64,000 nt of DNA, from contig CAZUPD010000006.1 of assembly GCA_964621785.1 (NCBI GenBank), positions 62,001-126,000 on the forward strand, read 5' to 3'. Numbering within the stretch: the first letter of the stretch is position 1; the number at the start of each line of letters is the position of its first letter. The notes under the pieces were generated by a model. The model did not search any database. It saw nothing but the letters and a program-made list of their open reading frames with translations, and was not told the DNA's origin. Positions 1-7,952 of this stretch are shown one piece after another. Source of the stretch: JACKDW01 sp964621785 (GTDB taxonomy: Bacteria > Myxococcota_A > Polyangia > Nannocystales > Nannocystaceae). The translations under genes were made by a program, and so were the position numbers.

Positions 1-622
1 GGGGCAACAGTGGAATCAAATAGGTGAACACCAGTTGCTGCCAACGCAGCGGCCGAACCATCGGGGTCAGCAGGAGGACTACGAGGATGTTGACCGGGAC
101 AGCCAACCACCACAGAAGGATCGGCGGGGAGTTGTCACTGATTTCATAGGCGCAAAACGGCTGGTGCGAGCGCTGGGCATCCGCGAGGATCTTGCGCGCG
201 AGCTCGGGGCGCATGTGGTGCAGGCTGCAGATCATTGTGCGTACACCGACTAGATCTTTCCCGACTTGGGTCGCATCGACTGGATGCGTGCGGTAGTGAA
301 GTCCGGGTACTGGCTGTTCGGACAGTTCGCGCGCGACATCTTCGTTGGGGTAGAGATCCGTGAGGGTGACCTCGAGGCCAGAAAACCCATGTTCGGTGCG
401 CAGGAGCTGCAAGGCTGCCGGTAATGGCCCGCCGCTTCCTGAGCATAGGTCGACGATCTTTGGCTCGCTGGCGTGGGGCAGGGCTCGTGCGAGGAGTTCG
501 GCGAGGTTGGGAGCGGTGTCCATCAGCCGGTGCACGGCGACGATGTACCGCGTCATGCATTTGCGCAACCAGTTGGGAAACCACGCAAAATCCTCAAACT
601 CGAACAGGTGGATACGCTTCAT
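1..622 (-). CDS. Class I SAM-dependent methyltransferase-like protein with C-terminal membrane segments (partial)
   Basis: The reading frame runs off the left window edge; 207 codons are visible from the ATG at 622. It begins MKRIHLFEFEDFAWFPNWLR. Residues 56-65 read IVDLCSGSGG, the glycine-rich SAM-binding motif I of class I methyltransferases, and TLTDLYPNED near residues 86-95 fits the motif II acidic region. After about residue 172 the chain turns strongly hydrophobic (LLWWLAVPVNILVVLLL), so the enzyme probably ends in one or two membrane helices. Substrate unknown. There is no good ribosome binding site upstream, so the start rests on the frame and N-terminal composition. The methyltransferase fold is fairly secure; any specific role is not. 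Confidence 0.72.
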   Translation of the reverse strand, partial: MKRIHLFEFEDFAWFPNWLRKCMTRYIVAVHRLMDTAPNLAELLARALPHASEPKIVDLCSGSGGPLPAALQLLRTEHGFSGLEVTLTDLYPNEDVARELSEQPVPGLHYRTHPVDATQVGKDLVGVRTMICSLHHMRPELARKILADAQRSHQPFCAYEISDNSPPILLWWLAVPVNILVVLLLTPMVRPLRWQQLVFTYLIPLLP

Positions 623-657
623 ACTGGGGTGAGCATAGCCCGTCGTGCGGTAGTCGA

Positions 658-1317
658 CTACTCTTCAGAACCGCCAAAACGTCCGTAGAAGCCGAGTCCC
701 GCCACGAGCATGCCGAGCACGCCATCGACTCCAGAACTGTCAAACCCGAACCTCGGGCCGGTAATCAGGTGGATTGTGAGTGCCATGTTATCCGTGACAT
801 AGAACGCAGGTGAGGCAGCGAGTGTGCCAAACATCTCCGCATAGTTCCCGTATATCGCAAACGACGGGCGGGCGACTGCCGACAGGCCAACGTTCCCCCA
901 GCGGTCACTAAATGCAAACTCGAGGTCGACCGCACCGTATGGGTTGAACACGAGCCTATCGTCGAAGTCGGTATTGGCGAGGAAGCCCGGTCCTCCACCG
1001 AAACCGAGTGAAAACCGGTCGAGGGGGCGGTAGCGCAGACCGAACCGCGAAATGCCGGCAGCTCCTCCGCCCCGACCCCCGAGGCCGAGCTCGATGGGAA
1101 TCGACAGTCGTGGGCTGACAAATGGGTCGAGGTGGAACGCCCCTCCACCCGCGACAGTGACTCCTTCGCCGAGAAGCATTGCCGGTCCGGCCCCGGCCCC
1201 GACACCGACAGCACCGCGGGATGCGGGGGCTGTCGAGATAAAGCCCGGCGCTACGGGTGCTCCGAGACAGGCCGGCAGCAAGGCGAGTAGCGCGACGGCG
1301 AAGAATCGTTTGTCCAT
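658..1317 (-). CDS. Small outer-surface lipoprotein, glycine-rich beta-structure, unknown function
   Basis: 219 residues from the ATG at 1317. The frame is open further upstream, but that extension lacks a signal, whereas MDKRFFAVALLALLPACLG is a textbook lipoprotein signal with lipobox LPAC. The mature part has alternating Gly and aromatic residues (LGFGGGPGFL, GPRFGFDSSGVDGVLGM) and ends YGRF-GGSEE, compatible with an outer-membrane beta-barrel-like protein of the kind common in myxobacteria. It is transcribed divergently from arcA across a 156-base gap. No family was recognised; membrane anchoring is the only functional statement I can support. Confidence 0.7.
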   Translation of the reverse strand: MDKRFFAVALLALLPACLGAPVAPGFISTAPASRGAVGVGAGAGPAMLLGEGVTVAGGGAFHLDPFVSPRLSIPIELGLGGRGGGAAGISRFGLRYRPLDRFSLGFGGGPGFLANTDFDDRLVFNPYGAVDLEFAFSDRWGNVGLSAVARPSFAIYGNYAEMFGTLAASPAFYVTDNMALTIHLITGPRFGFDSSGVDGVLGMLVAGLGFYGRFGGSEE

Positions 1318-1473
1318 ACAAGTACAATGCCGAATTCGCCAAGTAGCGTCAATCGCCATTTCAATCGATACCTCAGAATCGACGCGTTCGCTGCGAATTG
1401 ATGGTGTCGGGCGAGGAGCGGCCGCGGTCAGCGAACATATGGGTTTTGGTGTAGACTCCGAGCCTGAACCAAC

Positions 1474-2757
1474 ATGCCGATTCGCGTCACTTCTGAAATC
1501 GCCCCGCTCCGGCGTGTCCTCATCCACCGCCCCGATGCCGGAACCGGGACCATCACCCCGCAACAGGCCGAAGAGCTCCTGTTCGACGATATTGTCCACC
1601 TCCCGCGGCTCCAGCAAGAACACGACATCTTTACGACCCTGCTTCGCAAGCTGATCGGACCGGATGGGGTGCTCGAGATCGCGGACCTACTCGCCGAAGC
1701 GATCGTCGCGGCCCCGGAGGCCACACGCGATGCCCTGCGTCGAATCGTGCGCTGGGAGGAGTTGCCGCGCATCTACGTCGACAAACTCAGTCGCTATTTG
1801 AACACGCAAGAGGCATTGCTCGGCGCTCGTAAACTCGCACAGGTGTTGGTCACTGGCTACGATCCGGTCGAGGAGCGGGTGCTGTTCGCCCCCATCCCCA
1901 ACTTTATTTTCACCCGCGATCTGGCGGTCGTCATTGGCGACCATCTGGTGGTGACCAAGGCCTGCTTGCAGGCGCGTAGCCGGGAAAATTTTATTATACA
2001 ACTATTGGTCGCCGGGCACCCGCTGTTTGCCGAACTGTGGCAACAGGGGCGGGTGATCGACCTCAACGATCGCGATACCTTTGCGCCCAGTCGCAGCGGC
2101 GAGAAGGTCAGTATCGAGGGGGGCGACGTCATGCTCCTCAACTCCGACTACCTCCTAGTCGGCGACAGCGAGCGGAGCACGACCTACAGTATTCGTCTAC
2201 TTGCAGATGCACTTTTTTCCCGTGGTGCCGTGTCCAATGTCGTCCGGGTCAGCGTCCCCAATCAACGCGCGTTTATGCATCTCGACACGATTCTGACCCA
2301 GATCGATCGGCATCGATTTGTCTGCTTCGAACCGATCATCGTCGGGCGATGGCGGCGAGCTGCAGTCGAGGTTTGGCGCAGTGACGGGTCGTCGGTCGAA
2401 TACGGCAATCTCCATGAGTGTATCGTCACCGAAATTGATCCAAAGGCCGAGTTCCTCCCCGTTGGTGACGGGCGCAGCCCGTTTCAGGAACGCGAGCAGT
2501 GGACCGATGGAAGCAACCTGGTGAGCTTGCGCCCCGGGGTGGCGCTGACCTACGACCGCAATCCCGTCACTGCCCAAGCGCTCGAGCGGGCTGGCTACCA
2601 GGTCGTGACTGCAACCCAGGTGATCAACCAGATCGACCACGAGGGGCTCGACCCGGATACGATCGAACACACGATTATCACGCTCCCGAGCTCCGAACTC
2701 AGCCGCGGAAGAGGTGGGACACACTGTATGACTTGTCCGCTCGAGCGGCGTTCGTAG
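1474..2757 (+). CDS. arcA: Arginine deiminase
   Basis: 427 residues; hydrolyses L-arginine to citrulline and ammonia (EC 3.5.3.6) in the cytoplasm. The N-terminus PLRRVLIHRP and the ELLFDDIVHLP block are typical of the family. The catalytic elements are all visible: FTRD near residue 146, EGGD near 215, MHLDT near 268 (catalytic His and Asp) and the C-terminal RGGTHCMTCP with the nucleophile Cys near 417, close to the Pseudomonas GGHCMTCP ending. Length matches the usual 405-420. No ornithine carbamoyltransferase, carbamate kinase or arginine/ornithine antiporter lies beside it, so it is not in a standard arc operon here. Start at the first ATG of the conserved N-terminus. Confidence 0.95.
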   Translation: MPIRVTSEIAPLRRVLIHRPDAGTGTITPQQAEELLFDDIVHLPRLQQEHDIFTTLLRKLIGPDGVLEIADLLAEAIVAAPEATRDALRRIVRWEELPRIYVDKLSRYLNTQEALLGARKLAQVLVTGYDPVEERVLFAPIPNFIFTRDLAVVIGDHLVVTKACLQARSRENFIIQLLVAGHPLFAELWQQGRVIDLNDRDTFAPSRSGEKVSIEGGDVMLLNSDYLLVGDSERSTTYSIRLLADALFSRGAVSNVVRVSVPNQRAFMHLDTILTQIDRHRFVCFEPIIVGRWRRAAVEVWRSDGSSVEYGNLHECIVTEIDPKAEFLPVGDGRSPFQEREQWTDGSNLVSLRPGVALTYDRNPVTAQALERAGYQVVTATQVINQIDHEGLDPDTIEHTIITLPSSELSRGRGGTHCMTCPLERRS

Positions 2758-2825
2758 AAGATGTTTTGTAGGACATGTTTTGCCACCGAGTGTCCGTGTA
2801 GAGGCGTTCTCGCGGACGTGGCTGT

Positions 2826-3653
2826 TCAAGCGGGACGTTTCGACTCGACCCGCTCGCGCCCGAGTACCCGGAGCAGACGTTGGGGTTCGTCGGTCATGAT
2901 GCCGTCGACGCCAAGATGCAACAGGCGCAGCATCTCCGGGGCATCATCGATTGTCCAAACATGTACATGCAAACCGACTTCTCGGGCACAGCGCAAAAAC
3001 TTCGGCTCGACCACGGTCAAAGGGCCCTGGCGCGGAGGTACCTGTAGCGCGTCGTAACCGATCGATAGACGGGTGTGGAGTCCGACTTTGGCCGCACTCC
3101 AAAAGCGAAAGATTTCACCCGCACCGGCCGAGGTTGCCAGCGCGCCCCCGGAGACCCGGCGAAACGCAGCGACTGTCGGAGCATGCCCCGATGCCACCAG
3201 CAAGCGATCGGCGTCGGCACGTCCCCGGATAAACTCCCACAGTGCATGTACAAGTCCAGGCCCGTGGGGTTTGATCTCGAGATTAAATCGGATCGAAGGG
3301 CCGAGTTCGAGGGCTTCGGCGAGGGTCGGGATGGTGATACCCTGGCCGCGGTAGGGATAGGTCGCCCCATCCCGGGTAAACCAGTGGGCGGCATCGAGGC
3401 GCTTGAGCTCTGCGAGCGTATGGTCGCGCACCGGGCCATGGCCGTCGGTGACCCGGTCGAGTAATTCGTCGTGGAAGACCACAATTTCGCCGTCGCGGGT
3501 GAGGTGGATGTCGGTTTCGATGTGCTCAAAACCCAGTGCGATCGCTTGTGAGAACGCCTCTAGCGTGTTTTCTGGCCATTGCTTGGAACCGCCGCGGTGG
3601 GCAAATGCAAGCGGTCGTGCGCCGGTGAAGTAGGGGCGAGAATAGGCGGGCAT
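2826..3653 (-). CDS. Glycerophosphodiester phosphodiesterase (GDPD family)
   Basis: 275 residues; hydrolyses glycerophosphodiesters from phospholipid turnover to glycerol 3-phosphate and an alcohol. The TIM-barrel signature is clear: AFAHRGGSKQWPENT near residues 17-31, IETDIHLTRDG (metal-binding acids) and VVFHDELLDRVTDG, then NLEIKPH mid-protein and VHVWTIDD plus GIMTDEP at the C-terminal end. No signal peptide is visible, so it looks like a cytoplasmic UgpQ-type enzyme and not a periplasmic GlpQ. It converges on arcA with a 68-base gap and diverges from the V4R gene. No glycerol phosphate transporter is nearby. Confidence 0.92.
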   Translation of the reverse strand: MPAYSRPYFTGARPLAFAHRGGSKQWPENTLEAFSQAIALGFEHIETDIHLTRDGEIVVFHDELLDRVTDGHGPVRDHTLAELKRLDAAHWFTRDGATYPYRGQGITIPTLAEALELGPSIRFNLEIKPHGPGLVHALWEFIRGRADADRLLVASGHAPTVAAFRRVSGGALATSAGAGEIFRFWSAAKVGLHTRLSIGYDALQVPPRQGPLTVVEPKFLRCAREVGLHVHVWTIDDAPEMLRLLHLGVDGIMTDEPQRLLRVLGRERVESKRPA

Positions 3654-3854
3654 GCGCCGGCGAGAGTATCAGGCGCGGTTTGATTTGGCTGGCGATCGCG
3701 AAAATGTAGCGACCCTGTAGCGAACGCGTGGGAGAAGTCCTCAAACACCATTCGCGGGCACATCAGTGGCGGACCGTGAGCTCGATCCCTTCGACTGTAG
3801 CTTCAGACATGGTTCAAGCAACATGTGATAGCTTGCCGCTGTGGAGGATAGGGC

Positions 3855-5051
3855 ATGGTGGTAGATCGAGATTTGGCCGACCGGTTCGCACTCAAGTACG
3901 AGCCCGAGACCTTTCGTCGGGTCATCGCTGGCAAAAACGTCATCATCCACTGCCATCACTACAACTCGCGGATGCAGCGAACCGTCGAAGGATCTGACCG
4001 CATCGACGGGCATCAACTCATCCGTTCAGCAGCGGAGACGGTGTTTGCCGAACAGGTCGCCGCGGTGTTTCGCGATGGCGATGACGATGCGACTCGCCAA
4101 GCGGCGGCACAGGGGTTGTACCGCCATCTCGGGTTTGGGACGCTTGACCTGACCCACATCGACTCGGGAGTGGTCAGGTCGTCGTCGTCCCACTATGTCG
4201 AGGGGTGGCACGCCGGATTTGGGGCCCGTGAGAAGCCGGTGTGTACCTTCACCGAGGGGTATATTCAAGGTGCTGTGTTCGCCCTTACCGGAAAACTTGT
4301 GCATGCACGCGAACATGCATGTATGGCCAAGGGTGATCCGGAGTGCGTGTTTCAACTCGACTTCGGTCGAGACTCACCGATCGCGCCCAATGAAAAACGC
4401 GAGCTTTCGTTTACCCAGGCTCAGGGACGGGAATTTTTACATTCACCAAATATCGATGAGCAGAAGATCATCGATGCACTCGTTGAGATGCCGATCTACG
4501 GCAATGACGACGGCTTGATTCCCGCGTTTAGTGTCTACCTCGCCAATACTCCGGCCGACTACTACAACCTCCTCAGCATCCGTTATGTCGAGGCGATGGA
4601 CGAGGTTCGTCGGGGACGAGCGGCCCGGCGTATGCTCGTCAGTGACGGGGAGACCTGCGCGATGAATACGTTTCGCGGGATCATGAACTCCGCGGAATGG
4701 GAGGCCCTTGTCGCCCCGATGGTGCAGGAACAGCGGGACAAAATGTATGCCCTGGTTGCCATCAGCAACGGCTTGGGCTGGGGCAACTGGCATATCGTGG
4801 AAGATCGCGGGAGTACGGGGATGACCTTTGATTCGCTCAACGGCTACGAAGCCCTCGGTTACCGTGAGTATCGCGGGACATCAGACATGCCGCAGTGCAT
4901 GATGCTGACCGGCGTGGGTGCGGGGCTGCTGGAACTGGTCTACGGTCAAGGGACGGTCGAGGAGCGCCTCGGCACCTACACTGGATCGGAGGGAAGTTGT
5001 ATATGCCAAGAAAATCCCACGTGCCAGTTTCGTGTCGAGCAGACGAGATGA
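3855..5051 (+). CDS. Protein with two V4R (4-vinyl reductase-like) domains
   Basis: 398 residues. Two copies of a V4R-like cysteine pattern can be seen: residues ~110-175 (HYVEGWHAGF, PVCTFTEGYIQG, EHACMAKGDPECVFQ) and residues ~345-398 (MMLTGVGAGLLELVYGQG, then CICQENPTCQF). V4R domains are small-molecule or metal-binding modules, known from XylR/DmpR-type activators and bacteriochlorophyll-related proteins; the ligand here is unknown. The middle (~180-330) is unrecognised. A GGAGG lies 8 bases before the ATG. The stop overlaps the next start (ATGA), so the 93-residue downstream protein is translationally coupled and is probably a functional partner. Role as a sensor or scaffold is inference. 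Confidence 0.8.
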   Translation: MVVDRDLADRFALKYEPETFRRVIAGKNVIIHCHHYNSRMQRTVEGSDRIDGHQLIRSAAETVFAEQVAAVFRDGDDDATRQAAAQGLYRHLGFGTLDLTHIDSGVVRSSSSHYVEGWHAGFGAREKPVCTFTEGYIQGAVFALTGKLVHAREHACMAKGDPECVFQLDFGRDSPIAPNEKRELSFTQAQGREFLHSPNIDEQKIIDALVEMPIYGNDDGLIPAFSVYLANTPADYYNLLSIRYVEAMDEVRRGRAARRMLVSDGETCAMNTFRGIMNSAEWEALVAPMVQEQRDKMYALVAISNGLGWGNWHIVEDRGSTGMTFDSLNGYEALGYREYRGTSDMPQCMMLTGVGAGLLELVYGQGTVEERLGTYTGSEGSCICQENPTCQFRVEQTR

Positions 5052-5329
5052 CTGCAGCACCCTCGCGCGAGCGGCATTTCGCCTGTATCCATCCCGAGAC
5101 CTACAAGTACTTTTTTCACCGCGACGATGTCGCGGAGATTTGGCAGCGACTGGAGCAGACCTACGGCCCCTCCGAGGTGACGCCAGGCTTTGGTGTACGT
5201 GAAATTCAGAGCAGGTGTTTTATCTTCCGAGCCGTGGCCGGTGGGAATCCGATTACGGTGATTCGCACGCGCCAGTGCACGGCCGACGATGTAGCTCAAT
5301 TCCATCGGATCGTCGGATACGATGCCTGA
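5048..5329 (+). CDS. Small conserved-looking protein coupled to the V4R protein
   Basis: 93 residues, starting at an ATG that shares ATGA with the stop of the V4R gene. It has no signal peptide or membrane segment. Visible features are HFACIHPETYKYFF near the start, a likely helix (DDVAEIWQRLEQTYG), the central FGVREIQSRCFIFRAV and IRTRQCTADDVAQFHRIVG at the end, i.e. a mixed alpha/beta fold with three Cys. I do not recognise the family. Coupling predicts near-equal synthesis with the V4R protein. It converges tail-to-tail (8 bases) with the PAS-STAS gene. Confidence 0.72.
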   Translation: MTAAPSRERHFACIHPETYKYFFHRDDVAEIWQRLEQTYGPSEVTPGFGVREIQSRCFIFRAVAGGNPITVIRTRQCTADDVAQFHRIVGYDA

Positions 5330-5337
5330 AAAAGGCC

Positions 5338-6528
5338 TCAGGTGTTGCGTGTACTTCTGCGCATGACCGAAGCGACAGCATCTTGCAGATTGCTGCGAAC
5401 CTCGATTTCATCGAGTGAGATTTGTTCTTCGACGATCAGAACAGCGAGGTTTGGCGAGAGTCCGGTCAGGATCGTGCGCGCCCCGATCAGGCGTAGGGTT
5501 CGGGCCGCGGCCACCAGTCCCTGGGCCCCGCTGCTGTCGAGCGCCGGTACGCCTGTCAGGTCGAAAATGACAACCTTGGAACCACGGCTGGCGACACCGG
5601 CCATCACCCCGTCGACGATTTCCCGGATCCGGTCGCGTCCGAGGGCTCCGATAAATGGGACGACCAAGACGTCGTGGGCGATCGGGAGTAGGGGAGCCGA
5701 GAGTTCGCGGATCGCTTTTTGTTGGCTGGCGATGATCTCGTTTTGATGGGCGAGACGCTCGCGCTGACGCTCCCGGCGCTCGTGTTCCGTTTGACGCCGG
5801 TCGGTGCAATCCCGCAGGAGGATGGCGTACGCGTCGGTGGTTCCTGTTGGCGACCGCAGCGATGTCACACTCGGTTCGTACCAACGACCGTTGATCTCGA
5901 CCTCACTCGTTGTTGATACATGCTCTTGATCAAGCTGCTCACGCAGGACTGTTCCCGCGGGCCCCTCGAATGCTGGCAACGAAAACAGATTCCGCGGCCG
6001 GAGGGCTTCTTCTCCGACGAGGACACCATGCTCCGACCGGTGGGCGACGATCTCAAAGAATCGCTCGTTGAAGTCGACGATCTTGTGATGAGCATCGACG
6101 ATCACGACCGCATCGGACGAGTGCCGCGTTGCCGCGGACCAGCGCAGCTGCTCAGTGTAGAGTTCATGGACAACATTTTTCGCATCGTCGAGGAGTTCGA
6201 CCAAAATCTGCCATTGCTGTTGGTGGCGCACGAGCTTGGCCCGGACAAAATGCTCCGCCGATCCGATGGCGAGTACCAAGAGCCGGTCGATGACGCGGGT
6301 ACTTGTTTGACTGAGCTCGCGGTCGAGGGCGACGGCCGAGCGGCGGTCGACCGGTGAGATCAGATCGATGAAATCTCGGTCGAGGACATCGCTGCTGCCG
6401 CACTGAAATGCCGAGAGCATCGTCTGGTTGACATAGGTAATTGCAAGTGCATCGTCTGCAACCATCACCCCGATCGGGAGATCGGCCAGGGATGGGTCAG
6501 GTGTGGATTGTCGAGCCGACGGGAGCAT
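5338..6528 (-). CDS. PAS-PAS-STAS regulator (RsbR-like)
   Basis: 396 residues. A first PAS-like region (~15-115, DLPIGVMVADDALAITYVNQ), a second PAS (~135-245, DAVVIVDAHHKIVDFNERFF and LLRDCTDRR), a short charged helix, then a STAS domain (~280-390). The STAS core is typical of RsbR-type co-antagonists: VLVVPFIGALGRDR, VVIFDLTGVPALDSSGAQGL, ARTILTGLSPNLAVL. The residue pair at the RsbR/RsbS phosphorylation loop is Asp-Ser-Ser, so a phosphorylatable Ser is available. Such proteins feed sensory input to an RsbT-like kinase in stressosome-type pathways; no RsbS or RsbT is nearby. Soluble, cytoplasmic. A second, shorter relative lies at 56176-56973. Confidence 0.88.
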   Translation of the reverse strand: MLPSARQSTPDPSLADLPIGVMVADDALAITYVNQTMLSAFQCGSSDVLDRDFIDLISPVDRRSAVALDRELSQTSTRVIDRLLVLAIGSAEHFVRAKLVRHQQQWQILVELLDDAKNVVHELYTEQLRWSAATRHSSDAVVIVDAHHKIVDFNERFFEIVAHRSEHGVLVGEEALRPRNLFSLPAFEGPAGTVLREQLDQEHVSTTSEVEINGRWYEPSVTSLRSPTGTTDAYAILLRDCTDRRQTEHERRERQRERLAHQNEIIASQQKAIRELSAPLLPIAHDVLVVPFIGALGRDRIREIVDGVMAGVASRGSKVVIFDLTGVPALDSSGAQGLVAAARTLRLIGARTILTGLSPNLAVLIVEEQISLDEIEVRSNLQDAVASVMRRSTRNT

Positions 6529-6715
6529 GTTTGGCAGCGAGTAGGCAGTTTAGCAGCTCGTGGGGGTTCTCGACGACATGTGAGAAGCACGGGCGCACTC
6601 GCACGCACATAACATGTTTTTTGGGACATGTGGTGTGCGCGACCGACTCGACGAGTGCAACGGTCCCCACGGGGGGACCCGTGAGGACCAATCGCGCGCG
6701 TGTGTGCGGTGCGTC

Positions 6716-7237
6716 TCAGCGATCGCTGCCGCTGTAGGTCGCACTTGCGAGGCCGGTGAGGCCATGGCGTTTGAGCAGGATCGGAATACGCAGGAAACTC
6801 GTGTCGATATCGAGTTTGATGTGGGCCTCGGCCTGCCAGCGGAGTAGTCCCTTGCTGCGCCCATCGACAAACTTCTCAAACCCATCGCGTCCGGACAGCT
6901 CGATGTAGTGCACAGTTTCTGTTTCGGACAGGTTCCAAAAGCAATGTTCGACCCCTCGGGGTTTGAGGACGTAATCTCCGGGGCCGGCCGAAAACCGCAG
7001 GCCGCCCTCGCCACCGACCTCGAACTCGAGCTCACCCGAGATAATAAATACGGCTTGGTCTTCGTGCTCGTGGGTGTGTGGGGCGAGTAGCTCGCGGGGC
7101 CCGATGGTCCCCTGCATGATCGAAAAGTCGCCACCCAACATTTTGCTGCGGGCGATGATCAACATATCGGTAGCGGTTTTCTCACCTTCGCCGAGTTGTG
7201 GACGGATAAGTAGATCTTTGGTCTCGTATTGACTCAT
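6716..7237 (-). CDS. Cupin-domain protein
   Basis: 173 residues with one cupin barrel at ~45-115: PHTHEHEDQAVFIISGELEFEVGG supplies the metal-binding His-x-His-(x)n-Glu motif 1, and PRGVEHCFWN the motif 2 His. The C-terminal ~60 residues (LLRWQAEAHIKLDIDTSFLR) are extra. Small cupins of this type range from quercetin dioxygenase-like enzymes to sugar or ligand binders, so substrate cannot be given. An AGGAG sits 7 bases before the ATG at 7237. It is divergent from the ArsI-type gene with 187 bases between. Confidence 0.82.
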   Translation of the reverse strand: MSQYETKDLLIRPQLGEGEKTATDMLIIARSKMLGGDFSIMQGTIGPRELLAPHTHEHEDQAVFIISGELEFEVGGEGGLRFSAGPGDYVLKPRGVEHCFWNLSETETVHYIELSGRDGFEKFVDGRSKGLLRWQAEAHIKLDIDTSFLRIPILLKRHGLTGLASATYSGSDR

Positions 7238-7424
7238 GACATATCTCCTGGGGATTTGGCAGCGCTAGGCTGCAGCCTTGGTCGACGCTTCGAGCTTGCC
7301 CCCGAGGCCCGTGTGTCGCCAGGACACTCGGCGTCGAAGATCCGACAGTTTGCGACACGCGCGAAAATAGTTGCGTCCATCTGGGAGAAACCCGCGTCTT
7401 GGGGAGTACAAAGGAAACAAACCC

Positions 7425-7919
7425 ATGTCTGAATCAGCCGTTGAATTTGCCACCCAGACCCGGATCCATATCGCTATCGCTGTCACCGATGTCACCCGCT
7501 CGCGTCCGTTTTACGAGACGCTCTTCGGGTGTGCGCCGACCAAAGTTCGCCCGGGATACATCAAATTTGAGGTCGCCGAGCCGCCGGTAAATTTTACGCT
7601 CAACCAGTCGCAGCGCGGACAGGGGCATGTCGGGCCGCAGCATTTCGGTATCCAAGTCAAACACTCCGACGCGGTGGCCGAGGCCCAGCAGCGGATGTCG
7701 CGGGCCGGACATCAAACGATCACGGAGAACCAGACCAACTGTTGCCACGCGATTCAAGACAAGGTTTGGGCCGTCGATCCAGATGGACATCGGTGGGAGG
7801 TTTTTGTCGTCACCCAAGCGGACGCGAAGCCGACCGAACCAGTGCCCAAAGAGATCGAAGAGATCCTCCAGGGCAAGGCCGACGAGCCATGCTGTGCACC
7901 GACCTGCTGCGCATCCTAG
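7425..7919 (+). CDS. arsI: ArsI/CadI-type vicinal-oxygen-chelate dioxygenase (C-As lyase-like)
   Basis: 164 residues, glyoxalase/bleomycin-resistance fold. RIHIAIAVTDVTRSRPFYETLFG gives the first metal His, GPQHFGIQV the second and DGHRWEVFVV the Glu. The block TNCCHAIQDKVWAVDPDG carries the vicinal Cys pair that in ArsI binds trivalent organoarsenicals, so cleavage of the C-As bond of MAs(III) by an Fe(II) dioxygenase is the best guess; CadI-like metal binding is the alternative. The tail has two more Cys pairs (PCCAPTCC). The start with an AAGGAAA 7 bases upstream is preferred over an in-frame start 54 bases earlier. An ECF sigma gene follows after 33 bases. Confidence 0.85.
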   Translation: MSESAVEFATQTRIHIAIAVTDVTRSRPFYETLFGCAPTKVRPGYIKFEVAEPPVNFTLNQSQRGQGHVGPQHFGIQVKHSDAVAEAQQRMSRAGHQTITENQTNCCHAIQDKVWAVDPDGHRWEVFVVTQADAKPTEPVPKEIEEILQGKADEPCCAPTCCAS

Positions 7920-7952
7920 AACCGCGTTCATGCAATTTGCTGATACATCAAT

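Noticed and set aside
2197..2829. Minus-strand frame over the end of arcA
   Set aside because: Antisense to the conserved catalytic Cys region of arginine deiminase.
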